Made by a program: the position numbers and the translations under genes. From an uncultured Actinomycetes bacterium (GTDB lineage: Bacteria > Actinomycetota > Acidimicrobiia > Acidimicrobiales > RAAP-2): a stretch of DNA of 64,000 nt. This document shows positions 43,408-51,788 of the stretch, piece by piece (position 1 is the stretch's first letter; each line of letters starts with the position of its first letter). Below the pieces are notes generated by a model, which had not been told where the DNA came from, made no database searches, and saw nothing but the letters and a program-made list of their open reading frames with translations. Location: the NCBI GenBank assembly GCA_903871335.1, contig CAIQGE010000039.1, positions 1 to 64,000 of the forward strand, in the 5' to 3' direction.

Positions 43408-44886
43408 TTACGCGAATCGCAAGCACCCGTCGTCGAAAGTGGCCTTCGGGAAGATCTTCTTCTCCGTCCAGTAGTCCTGGGAATGCTGCCACTCCGACTT
43501 GTCACCTCGTTTCGGCATCAGATGCATCGACCGGAGCAGGTAGCCGGGATTGAAGTCCTCGACATTTACCCAGTCCAGGATCGGCATATCCGCATCGACG
43601 TCCCGAAGTTGTGGCGTCACCGTGCTGTAGCCGTGCTCGTCCATGTAGTGGAAGAGCCGCACGAGGAATGCGCTCACGAGGTCAGCGCGAAGGGTCCAGC
43701 TGGCACGGAAATAACCGAACACCCAGGCCATGTTCGGGACGCCGGTGAACATGGCGCCGCGGTAGGTGACGGTGTCGGGCCACGAGACTGGTTCCCCGTC
43801 AACGTCAAAGGCGATGTCGCCGAGAACGGACAGGTTGAATCCCGTCGCGGTGATGATCACGTCTGCCTCGAGAACCGTACCGTCCTTGGTGACGAGACCC
43901 TTCGGGGTGAAGGTCTCGATCTCGTCAGTGACCATGGTGGCGAGGCCCTCGCGAATACCCGTGAAGAGGTCACCGTCGGGTACGCGCGCGAGACGTTGTC
44001 GCCACGGCATGTACTTGGGCGTGAAGTGCTTGTCGATGTCGTATCCCTCCGGCAAGAGAGGGCGGATCATGTTGAGCAGTTCGTCGCGAACGAATTCCGG
44101 CTCCTGAAAGCTCAATTGCGTTACGAGTTCCTGGTCGAACAAGATCTTGCGACGCACGATCTCGTGGGTCCACTCTTCGGGAATGTCGAGTTGCCGCAAC
44201 ATGTCGGCGACTTCGTTCGTATTGGGACTCGGCCAGAAATACGTGGGCGAGCGCTGGACGACGGTGACGTGCGCACAGGTACCCGCGATGGCCGGAACGA
44301 GGGTGGCCGCCGTGGCCCCTGAACCAATCACGATGACGTTCTTGCCCTCGATGTCCGACTCCTCCGGCCACGTTTGGGGATGAATGATGCGACCTTCGTA
44401 GGTCTCCATTCCGGGCCACTCGGGGGTGTACCCCTCCGCGTGTCGGTAATAGCCCTGGCACATCCAGAGAAAGTTGGCACTCAGCGTGAGTGGCTGGCCG
44501 TCATCTCCCACCGTGCCGTGAACGGTCCACGTAGCCGAGGCTGAGTCAAAGGACGCGGTCGAAATGGTGTGTTGGTAACGGATGTCGCGAGCCAGGTCGT
44601 TTTCTTCGATCACTTCGCCGAGGTAGGCCAGGATTTCGTCGGCCGTCGCGATGGGTGCGCCCGTCCACGGTTTGAATTCGTAGCCAAAGGTGTACAGGTC
44701 ACTGTCGGAGCGAACCCCCGGGTAGGTGTGCACGAGCCACGTACCGCCGAAGGACTCAAGGGCCTCCACGATGACGAACGTCTTCTCGGGAAAGTCGCGT
44801 CGCAGGTGGTACGCGGCGTCGATCCCGGAGATCCCGGCGCCCACAATGATCACGTCGAAGTGCTCCGTCGCGCGGTGCTCACTCAT
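43408..44886 (-). CDS. Flavin-containing monooxygenase (Baeyer-Villiger type)
   Basis: A 492-residue flavoprotein. The FAD motif is VIIVGAGISGIDAAYHLRRD, the NADP motif VIVIGSGATAATLVPAIA, and the segment YEGRIIHPQTWPE occupies the place of the FxGxxxHxxxWP fingerprint of Baeyer-Villiger and related monooxygenases. VIITATGFNLSVLGDIAF is the second conserved stretch. It inserts oxygen into ketones or oxidises heteroatoms; the substrate is unknown. ATG 44886 has AAGGGGGGAATC ahead; the frame continues nine codons further up. It is divergent from the secreted copper monooxygenase. Confidence 0.92.
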   Translation of the reverse strand: MSEHRATEHFDVIIVGAGISGIDAAYHLRRDFPEKTFVIVEALESFGGTWLVHTYPGVRSDSDLYTFGYEFKPWTGAPIATADEILAYLGEVIEENDLARDIRYQHTISTASFDSASATWTVHGTVGDDGQPLTLSANFLWMCQGYYRHAEGYTPEWPGMETYEGRIIHPQTWPEESDIEGKNVIVIGSGATAATLVPAIAGTCAHVTVVQRSPTYFWPSPNTNEVADMLRQLDIPEEWTHEIVRRKILFDQELVTQLSFQEPEFVRDELLNMIRPLLPEGYDIDKHFTPKYMPWRQRLARVPDGDLFTGIREGLATMVTDEIETFTPKGLVTKDGTVLEADVIITATGFNLSVLGDIAFDVDGEPVSWPDTVTYRGAMFTGVPNMAWVFGYFRASWTLRADLVSAFLVRLFHYMDEHGYSTVTPQLRDVDADMPILDWVNVEDFNPGYLLRSMHLMPKRGDKSEWQHSQDYWTEKKIFPKATFDDGCLRFA

Positions 44887-45060
44887 GATTCCCCCCTTTT
44901 CACCCGTAGGCATATTGCCCCAGAGCGCTCGGAAAGGAGAAATCCGCCAAGGGAATGCGTCGCCCGAGCGAGAAATCTCGAGACGTCGTTGACCGGAGCC
45001 GAGCCCGCGCCTAGCCTCCGAGCACGACGCAAGTCACGACGCGAGTGGGGTGGGGGACGA

Positions 45061-46380
45061 ATGGCCAAGGTAAACCGGCGACTAATGGCCGCAGTGAGTG
45101 CGGGACTCTTGAGCGCCACGACTCTCGTCAACGTGACCGCGGGTGCTAGTGCGCACGTGGCGACGGCACATCCGCACACTTCGACCGTGAGCACGATCAC
45201 CCTGAAGTTGGCGAAGCCGTTCTCGCCCGTCGCACCCAAGGGTGGACACGACCTCTATCACTGCTCCCTACTCAATCCAAAGACGACCATCAACGAAATG
45301 ATTACGTCGTCCACCTTTTCTCCTGGCGTCCTCGCGGAGGACCACCACGCGATCTTGTATCTCGTTCCCCCCGCGGATGCGGCGCGGGCGAAGAAGTTGG
45401 ACGCGAATGGCACCGGCTGGACATGTTTCGGCGGACCGGGAATTAATGGTCAGGGTTCCATCGCAGATCTGGGATCAGCGCCCTGGTTGTCCGCGTGGTC
45501 CCCGGGACATGGTCCGTCCGTCGAGCCCAGTGGCACGGGTATGCCCCTTCCGGCCGGCAGTCTCATCGTGATGCAGGTGCATTACAACTTGCTCGCGGGC
45601 TCGAAGCCGGACCAGTCGAAGGTGACCTTGAAGATGATCCCCGCCGCGGGTTCGAATCTCCTGCCTTTGTCGGTGCTCTTGTACCCGGCCGCGGTGGACC
45701 TGCCGTGTCCCTCGGGCGTCACCGGCACGCTGTGCTCGCGCGCGGCGTCGCTCAAGGACATCGGGGCTCGCTTCGGTCAGAGCGCCATAGGTTTTGACAA
45801 CTTGCTAGAAGCAATTTGCAGCGGGGGCACACCTCAACCGGGCGACACCTCCACGTGCACGTGGCCCGTCGGCGCAAAGAATTACGTGCGGCAAATCACG
45901 CCACACATGCATCTTTTGGGTGCGGCATTCAAGGTGACGCTCAATCCAGGTACGCCGAGCGCGCAGGTTCTTCTCGACGTCCCGTCGTACAACTTCCACT
46001 ACCAGCGCAGTTACCTTCTGCCCACGCCCACCGAGATTAAGCCAGGCGATCGCCTCCAAGTGAGTTGCACGTTTGATCCCGCTATTCGTTCCCTTGATCC
46101 CTACTTAAAGACGCTGCCACCTCGTTACGTGCTGTGGGGTGACGGTTCCTCGGACGAAATGTGTTTGGCCATCTTGGGAGTGACGAGTTCACTTACCATG
46201 AATTCGTCGGTCGTCCACCAACAGTCGATCCTGCGTGGTGCGCAGTGGCCGGCTCGACTCTCGGCGCTGCAGGCGAGCACTCCCATGATGTCGTTTCAGT
46301 CAATGACTGACTCGATCACGAACCGCTACACGGAGCTCGCGGATCTTCGAGCGATGGTTCGCTATCACCTGTGCGGCTGA
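45061..46380 (+). CDS. Secreted type II copper monooxygenase-like protein (PHM/DBM family)
   Basis: A 439-residue protein with a signal peptide (RRLMAAVSAGLLSATTLVNV, cut near ASAHV). The copper ligands of peptidylglycine/dopamine monooxygenases can be placed: EDHHAILYL (His95, His96) and MQVHYNLL (His174) for CuH; TPHMHLLG (His282, His284) and SDEMCLA (Met367) for CuM. Order and spacing match the eukaryotic family, and six or more cysteines could form its disulfides. Such enzymes hydroxylate C-H bonds using ascorbate and O2. A bacterial electron donor is not apparent. GGTGGGGGACGA precedes ATG 45061; the open frame before it would run into the divergent gene. Confidence 0.85.
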   Translation: MAKVNRRLMAAVSAGLLSATTLVNVTAGASAHVATAHPHTSTVSTITLKLAKPFSPVAPKGGHDLYHCSLLNPKTTINEMITSSTFSPGVLAEDHHAILYLVPPADAARAKKLDANGTGWTCFGGPGINGQGSIADLGSAPWLSAWSPGHGPSVEPSGTGMPLPAGSLIVMQVHYNLLAGSKPDQSKVTLKMIPAAGSNLLPLSVLLYPAAVDLPCPSGVTGTLCSRAASLKDIGARFGQSAIGFDNLLEAICSGGTPQPGDTSTCTWPVGAKNYVRQITPHMHLLGAAFKVTLNPGTPSAQVLLDVPSYNFHYQRSYLLPTPTEIKPGDRLQVSCTFDPAIRSLDPYLKTLPPRYVLWGDGSSDEMCLAILGVTSSLTMNSSVVHQQSILRGAQWPARLSALQASTPMMSFQSMTDSITNRYTELADLRAMVRYHLCG

Positions 46381-46381
46381 A

Positions 46382-46798
46382 TTAATTCTTTCGTCGTCCG
46401 CTGATCGATTGAGCCACGATGCGAAAGGCGACCGGCGTGCGACCCTCTCCTCGCGGTTCGTGAGGTGCGTCCGCTGGTCGTGGGGGAAATCGACGACTTA
46501 AGAGCTCGAGCGTCGTTTGCACGTCGTCACCCGTCAGTTCCTCGTAGCGTCCCGTGATCACGACGCTCGACCACGCCCCGTTCGCGCGCCGTTCGTCGAC
46601 TTCGAAACATACGGACGGATTCGCCCGCATGACATCAATCTTCTTGCCTTCGGTCGTAAATATCCAGGCGGCGTCGCTCGACCACGCGAAAATGACGGGA
46701 ACGATGTAGGTCTCTCCATCGCGGTGACAGGCGACGCGCCCGACTACTTGCGTATCGAGAAATGCGTCAATCTCGTCCCGGGTGAGTTCATCGACCAT
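46382..46798 (-). CDS. Pyridoxamine 5'-phosphate oxidase-like flavin/F420-binding protein
   Basis: A 138-residue split-barrel protein: DTQVVGRVACHRDGETYIVP, VIFAWSSDAAWIFTTEGKKI, DVMRANPSVCFEVDERRAN and WSSVVITGRYEELTGDD. This is the PNPOx-related pattern that binds FMN, haem or F420 and includes small quinone or nitro reductases. The function cannot be pinned down. It converges on the copper monooxygenase gene with one base between the stop codons. Confidence 0.85.
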   Translation of the reverse strand: MVDELTRDEIDAFLDTQVVGRVACHRDGETYIVPVIFAWSSDAAWIFTTEGKKIDVMRANPSVCFEVDERRANGAWSSVVITGRYEELTGDDVQTTLELLSRRFPPRPADAPHEPRGEGRTPVAFRIVAQSISGRRKN

Positions 46799-46929
46799 GG
46801 CGGAGAACTTACGAGTGGTCTCGGGAGTTGGGGCGGTGACTTAAGTCCTATTCCGATGGCAGTTGCGGTTTTCTGACGGGGGACCTAGGTTGTGTCAGTA
46901 TCGATGACAATTGTTCACGGGGGGATGAC

Positions 46930-48024
46930 GTGCACGTCGAAATCGCAAAAGATGAACTGTCGACGACGCGCCTCGTCGCTGACGTTGAAGTGTCGTTGAA
47001 CGCGGGCCAAGCGCGAGTCGCTGTTGACGCCTTCGGACTATCGACCAACAACATCACCTACGCCCATTTTGGTGAGGCGATGAAGTACTGGGATTTCTTT
47101 CCCTCGACGGGCGAGGACGCCTCGCGCTGGGGACGTCTTCCGGTGTGGGGATTTGGCGAGGTGGTCGATTCGACGAACCCCGAGTTGGCTATCGGCGTTC
47201 GCCTCTTCGGATACTTCCCGATGGGTGACCAATTGATCATCACGCCGTCCGTGACCTCCGTCAGCGTCGTCGACACGTCCGCGCATCGCGCGCACCTCGC
47301 GTCGGCGTATAACTCGTTTCGAATCTGTGAGAGCGATCCCCTGTACCGCGCAGATCGAGAAGAGTTGCACATGTTGCTGTACCCCCTCTTCTTCACGTCG
47401 TTTCTCATCGACGATTTCCTGTCCGACGACGACGCATTAGCCGCAACGGATGTCATTGTCTCCTCGGCGTCGTCAAAGACAGCCATGGGCGTCGCGTTCA
47501 TGGCGCGCCGCCGGGGCGCACGCGTCGTGGGGCTCACGTCCCAGAAGAATGTCGAGTTCACGTCGTCGCTCAATATCTACGACGTCGTCGTGCCCTACGA
47601 CCAGGTCGCTTCGCTGTCTCGCCGTGCTGCGGTGTACGTGGATATGGCGGGCGACCCGCTTGTGCGAACGGCCGTACACGAGCACTGGGGTGACGAGTTG
47701 ACACTCTCACTGGTCGTGGGAGGAACGCATTACGGTGCTGGGACCCCGAGTCCCGCATCTCGGCCACCTGGACCGCGGCCGACATTCTTTTTCGCCCCCG
47801 ATCGCGTGAGTGCCCGCACGAAGCAATGGGGAGCCGACGAACTCAACGCGCAGGTTGCTACGGCGTGGCACGATTTCGTCACGTTTTCTGATCCGTGGAT
47901 TCTGCGGCGACACGTGCGTGGTGCCGCGAAGATCACGAAGGTGTATGAATCACTTCTGCGAGGTGACGTGGATCCCGCTGAGGGTTTCGTCTGTTCCTTG
48001 CGAGAAGGAGAAGGTGGATCATGA
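46930..48024 (+). CDS. DUF2855 family protein, MDR-reductase-like
   Basis: A 364-residue protein of the DUF2855 family: VDAFGLSTNNITYAHFGEAM, KYWDFFP, RLPVWGFGEVVDST, then a Rossmann half VIVSSASSKTAMGVAFMARR, RGARVVGLTSQKNVEFTSSL and DVVVPYDQVASL that strongly recalls medium-chain reductases. No biochemical role is established; nucleotide-dependent reduction is inferred. GTG 46930 follows a GGGGGGATGAC. Its stop overlaps the LLM gene start, so it opens a four-gene operon of redox enzymes (46930-50476). Confidence 0.87.
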   Translation: MHVEIAKDELSTTRLVADVEVSLNAGQARVAVDAFGLSTNNITYAHFGEAMKYWDFFPSTGEDASRWGRLPVWGFGEVVDSTNPELAIGVRLFGYFPMGDQLIITPSVTSVSVVDTSAHRAHLASAYNSFRICESDPLYRADREELHMLLYPLFFTSFLIDDFLSDDDALAATDVIVSSASSKTAMGVAFMARRRGARVVGLTSQKNVEFTSSLNIYDVVVPYDQVASLSRRAAVYVDMAGDPLVRTAVHEHWGDELTLSLVVGGTHYGAGTPSPASRPPGPRPTFFFAPDRVSARTKQWGADELNAQVATAWHDFVTFSDPWILRRHVRGAAKITKVYESLLRGDVDPAEGFVCSLREGEGGS

Positions 48025-48902
48025 AATTTGGCATTGCGTTCGCGAATACGGGACCTTTCGTGGAGCCACACCTGGCCGTCGAGTTTGCTCAGGCCGCCGA
48101 AGCCGCGGGCTTTGAGTCATTGTGGACGGTCGAACACGTGGTGGTGCCGGCGGGATACGAGTCGGCGTATCCCTACGACCGATCCGGTCGGATGCCGGGA
48201 CGCGAGGAAGCACCCATTCCGGACCCTCTCGTGTGGTTGAGCTACCTGGCTGCCGCCACCTCGACCATCAATTTGGCCACGGGCATCATGATCTTGCCGC
48301 AACGTGATCCGGTCGTGCTCGCAAAAGAGTTGGCCACACTGGACTACCTGTCGGGTGGTCGAGTTCTTTTCGGTATCGGCGTTGGGTGGCTGAAAGAGGA
48401 GTTTGACGCGTTGGGCATTCCCTTCGAGGAGCGCGGCCGCCGAACGGACGAGCACGCCGACGTGCTCCGCACGTTGTGGTCGAACGACGTGGCGTCCTTT
48501 GCGGGTGAGTTCACCAATTTCGAGAAATGCATTTCCAAGCCGTCCCCCGTGAAGGGATCAATTCCCATTCACATTGGCGGACACACCGAGATTGCCGCGC
48601 GGCGCGCGGGCCGACTCGGGGACGGTTTTTTTCCGGCCAGCGGCCGTCACGACGAGTTGGCGCATCTGTTCTCAATCGTGCGTCAGACGGCCGAAGAAAA
48701 TGGTCGCGATCCCAACGCGATTGAGTTGACGACCGGCGGCAATGGCGCGGTCGGTGAACGGGCATTGGATGAAGTGGCGGCCCTCGCGGCCCTCGGCGTC
48801 GACCGGGTGATCTTGCCCTCGTTCTTGTTCTTCAAGAACACCGAAGAAACACTCGCGCAGTACGGCGCCGCGGTCATCGAGCTGTCGCAACATCTCAACT
48901 GA
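48021..48902 (+). CDS. LLM class F420-dependent oxidoreductase
   Basis: A 293-residue luciferase-like barrel of the subgroup that starts MKFGIAFANTGPFVEP: GFESLWTVEHVVVPAGYESA, TINLATGIMILPQRDPVVLA, SGGRVLFGIGVGWLKEEFDA, IPFEERGRRTDEHADVLRTL and HIGGHTEIAARRAGRLGDGF are typical of F420-dependent members. The ATGA overlap ties it to the DUF2855 gene, and the SDR follows at ten bases. Together they look like consecutive redox steps on one organic substrate. Confidence 0.9.
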   Translation: MKFGIAFANTGPFVEPHLAVEFAQAAEAAGFESLWTVEHVVVPAGYESAYPYDRSGRMPGREEAPIPDPLVWLSYLAAATSTINLATGIMILPQRDPVVLAKELATLDYLSGGRVLFGIGVGWLKEEFDALGIPFEERGRRTDEHADVLRTLWSNDVASFAGEFTNFEKCISKPSPVKGSIPIHIGGHTEIAARRAGRLGDGFFPASGRHDELAHLFSIVRQTAEENGRDPNAIELTTGGNGAVGERALDEVAALAALGVDRVILPSFLFFKNTEETLAQYGAAVIELSQHLN

Positions 48903-48912
48903 GGAGGATGAC

Positions 48913-49746
48913 ATGAAGGATCTCACGAACAAGGTGGCGGTGGTCACGGGTGCGGCGTCGGGCATTGGCCTCGCCGTGACGGAGCGTCTCGTGCGAGAAG
49001 GCATGAGTGTGGTCATGGCGGACATCGAAGCACCTCGCCTCGAGGCGGCCAGCGCGCGCCTCATCGAGGCCGGCGCCCCCGTGTCCCCGTTCGTGGTCGA
49101 CGTGGCGGACGCGGCGCAGATCGACGCCCTGAAAGATCACACCCTCGCCACGTTTGGCGGCGTCCACCTGCTGATGAATAATGCGGGCGTCGCGAATGGG
49201 CGCCAGAACTACAAGTCGTCGCCCGCCGAATGGGATTGGGTGATGGGTGTCAACGTGCTGGGTGTGGCCTACGGCGTCAGCGCCTTCGTGCCGATCATGG
49301 TCGAGCAGGGTGAGGGCCACGTGGTGAACACCGCGTCCGAGGCCGGTCTGTGCTCGACGGCGATGTTGGGCCCGTACCACGCGTCGAAGTACGCGGTTGT
49401 TGGTTTGTCGGAAACACTGTCATTGGAACTAGAGGGTACGGGAGTCGGCGTGTCGTGCTTGTGCCCCGAACTCGTCGCCACGAGAATCTTTGAGTCCACG
49501 AGAAACGCGCCCGCCTCCCTCGGGTACCCAACTCCGGGAGAGATTCCGGTGGAGCAACTCGAGGGATTCATGAAGACGGTCGCCATGGACCCCGCTGACG
49601 TCGCGGCCGACGTGACGTACGCCGTGCGAGCGAACCGGTTCTGGATCTTGACCCACCAGGTCACGCTCGCTCGCGTGCACCAACGCAATGACAATCTCGA
49701 AGCGGGTCGGAATCCCCGAAACCCCGTTTCGTCTAAGGGTGTCTAA
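48913..49746 (+). CDS. Short-chain dehydrogenase/reductase
   Basis: A 277-residue classical SDR: VAVVTGAASGIGLAVTERLV, MNNAGVANGRQNYK, catalytic Ser in VVNTASEAGLC, YHASKYAVVGLSETLSLELE with the Tyr-x3-Lys pair. The aspartate in VVMADIEAPRL after the second strand suggests NAD rather than NADP. GAGGAGGATGAC precedes the ATG. Third gene of the DUF2855-LLM-SDR-DUF1330-like operon. Confidence 0.92.
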   Translation: MKDLTNKVAVVTGAASGIGLAVTERLVREGMSVVMADIEAPRLEAASARLIEAGAPVSPFVVDVADAAQIDALKDHTLATFGGVHLLMNNAGVANGRQNYKSSPAEWDWVMGVNVLGVAYGVSAFVPIMVEQGEGHVVNTASEAGLCSTAMLGPYHASKYAVVGLSETLSLELEGTGVGVSCLCPELVATRIFESTRNAPASLGYPTPGEIPVEQLEGFMKTVAMDPADVAADVTYAVRANRFWILTHQVTLARVHQRNDNLEAGRNPRNPVSSKGV

Positions 49747-49768
49747 ATCAACTTCCTAAGGAGACCAC

Positions 49769-50476
49769 ATGTCAGATCCGAACAATCCCACGTTCGGCGA
49801 TGTGCACTGGGACACCATCAAGCGGTGGCTGCATATGGACCCCGCGGAGGACGGTCCCGTGTGGATGGTCAATCTCATGCAGTACAAAGAGGTTGCGGAG
49901 TACCACGACGGGCGCGCGACGTCGCTGAGCGGGAAGGAAGCGGACGACGCCTACGCCCCGCTCGGCCCGCTCGCAGCCGTGGGTGCGATGGTGGCTTTCC
50001 ACGGCGACGTCCTTGATCAGGTCGCCGGAGCACCACGTTGGGATCGGGTCGCGATCGTTCGCTACCCCTCGCGGTCATCCTTTTTCGCGATGCAACAGCG
50101 CGATGATTTCAAGAAGCAGTACGAGCACAAGGAAGCGGGAATGGCTTTTACAATCGTCGCCGGTTTTCTTCCCGACGTGCTCGTCGAGGAGCCGCCCGTG
50201 CCTGGCGCGTCGCTGGTGATGCGAGTGCAGAAGCTGAACGAAGGTGTGAATCCCCTGGAACATGTCGCGTCGAGTCCGTACCTCACTTTGTTGGCCGATG
50301 GCGTCGTCGTCGGTGATGAACGCACCTGGGACCTCGTTCGATTCGATTGGGTCACTCCCGCGGACATTATTGACATGCCGCTCGGTGATCAGGTGGCCGA
50401 TGAGATCGTTTTGGTGGTCGAACGCGCGATTGACGAGTTAGCGCACTCCGTCAACACCTCGCCACCCTGGCGTTGA
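49769..50476 (+). CDS. Hypothetical protein, DUF1330/dimeric alpha-beta-barrel-like
   Basis: A 235-residue protein with no signal peptide. PVWMVNLMQYKEVAEYHDGR, then YAPLGPLAAVGAMVAFHGDV and RWDRVAIVRYPSRSSFFAMQ resemble the DUF1330-type ferredoxin-like fold, in which small dimeric barrels bind a hydrophobic ligand. The second half repeats the theme weakly (GASLVMRVQKLNEGV). A role as binding protein or cofactor-free enzyme for the same substrate as the preceding three genes is inferred from operon position only. AAGGAGACCAC before the ATG. Confidence 0.75.
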   Translation: MSDPNNPTFGDVHWDTIKRWLHMDPAEDGPVWMVNLMQYKEVAEYHDGRATSLSGKEADDAYAPLGPLAAVGAMVAFHGDVLDQVAGAPRWDRVAIVRYPSRSSFFAMQQRDDFKKQYEHKEAGMAFTIVAGFLPDVLVEEPPVPGASLVMRVQKLNEGVNPLEHVASSPYLTLLADGVVVGDERTWDLVRFDWVTPADIIDMPLGDQVADEIVLVVERAIDELAHSVNTSPPWR

Positions 50477-50499
50477 CGTCACGTCACGAGGCGAACGGA

Positions 50500-51672
50500 C
50501 TACGGGAGTACGGGTTCTTGGGCAGGACCCCACACCTCACGGTTGTCGCGTCGTTCGACGCGGCGACGCGCGCGCACCGTCAGAAGGTCCGTTAAAGAGA
50601 GTTCCTCGAAGAGTGCCTGGACGCTCTCTTGATCCGCCGGCGACATGGATGCGACCGCGTCGTGGAGTCGTTGGAGGATGTACAGGCGATACGGCATCAC
50701 GACTGACGTGAGTTCGACGCCGCGCCACGGGAACGTGGTGGAGCCAATGGATCGACGCGACGGTTTTCCTCCCACGATCTCGTTGTCCTCGGGCGGATTC
50801 TCGTCGAGCCACTCGTCGAGGTAGCGAACGTGGGCGCGGAATTCCGGGAGCAATTCTTCTCCGATATAGCGGCACAGTTCACGCAGTGTCACGGGAATGT
50901 CGTCGTTGGCAAAGAGGTCGGTGGAGAATTCACCGTATTCACCGGCGTCCGGTCGTGAGGTATTCATCCGTTCCACCCACCGAACAACCCGCCACGCACG
51001 GTTCTTCATGAGCCCGGACGGATACGGGTCACGCGCGAGGTGGGGATACATGGGTCCCATGAACGCAAAGTCACCAATGGTCGGACGACCACCCAAAAGA
51101 TACGGAGAGGTTTCGAAGTGTGCGGATAAGAGATCCAAGAACTCGAGATACGACTTTTCAATGAGCGGAATGGTCGTGTCGTTGACCCCGAACAGACCCG
51201 TTGCCGTTCGCATGCGATCAGACGCCATGGCGAATACCTGTGATCGCAGCTCCGCGTTCGCTCCCGGAGCGAGCGCGCCAGCGAAATCATTCGACAAGAA
51301 CGCCAAGTTCTGCTCATCAAAGTTCCAGCGATAATGCATCGCCGGGCGCAACAAACCTTCACCTCCGAAGAATTCGAGCACGTGCGCGATGGCTCGTTGA
51401 CGTGCTCCGGTCGGGTACGCGGATAAAGAAGGGTCAACGTCACCTTCAAGAAAATCGAGAATGTCGAGCGAGTCTTGAATCAGGGAACCATCGGGTAATT
51501 CCAGAACGGGAATGATCCACCGCGAGAGCGAGGGCACGACGTAGTCGTTGTAGCGAGGATGACCGGCGGGCCGTTCTTCGAAGTCAATGCCCATGGCGAG
51601 GAGATACGAACGGGCCTTGGCGGAGTAGAGCGAGGCCGGCATCGTGTAGAGGATGTACGGGGACGGGGACAT
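50500..51672 (-). CDS. Glutathione S-transferase-like protein with C-terminal extension
   Basis: A 390-residue protein. The first 80 residues are a thioredoxin-fold GST domain: YILYTMPASLYSAKARSYLL, IDFEERPAGHPRYNDYVVPS, IIPVLELPDGSLIQDSLDIL with the SxDI-type cis-Pro/Ser motif. An alpha-helical domain with YLLGGRPTIGDFAFMGPMYP follows. The last 130 residues (from about 260) exceed normal GST length and resemble nothing I can name. Actinobacteria usually lack glutathione, so another thiol or substrate may be used. Convergent with the four-gene redox operon. Confidence 0.85.
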   Translation of the reverse strand: MSPSPYILYTMPASLYSAKARSYLLAMGIDFEERPAGHPRYNDYVVPSLSRWIIPVLELPDGSLIQDSLDILDFLEGDVDPSLSAYPTGARQRAIAHVLEFFGGEGLLRPAMHYRWNFDEQNLAFLSNDFAGALAPGANAELRSQVFAMASDRMRTATGLFGVNDTTIPLIEKSYLEFLDLLSAHFETSPYLLGGRPTIGDFAFMGPMYPHLARDPYPSGLMKNRAWRVVRWVERMNTSRPDAGEYGEFSTDLFANDDIPVTLRELCRYIGEELLPEFRAHVRYLDEWLDENPPEDNEIVGGKPSRRSIGSTTFPWRGVELTSVVMPYRLYILQRLHDAVASMSPADQESVQALFEELSLTDLLTVRARRRVERRDNREVWGPAQEPVLP

Positions 51673-51751
51673 GGCGACCTCCAGGCGGATCAGGGCGATC
51701 TTATGTCACTGGGTCTGCCACATTTCCGCGTACACCTTGAAATGACAAGCG

Positions 51752-51781
51752 TTGGCGCGATTAAAGACGCCTTCGTATAAT
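51752..51781 (+). promoter_or_regulatory. Leaderless promoter of the UvrD-like helicase
   Basis: A consensus TATAAT (51776-51781) has TTGGCG 18 bases upstream (51752-51757). The GTG start is only seven bases after the -10 box, so transcription should begin at or within a base or two of the start codon. This is the best such promoter in the window. Confidence 0.65.
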
Positions 51782-51788
51782 CGAACAA

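Noticed and set aside
44569-45060. N-terminal extension of the copper monooxygenase frame by 164 residues
   Set aside because: It lies inside the divergent flavin monooxygenase gene; the signal peptide and ribosome-binding site place the start at 45061.
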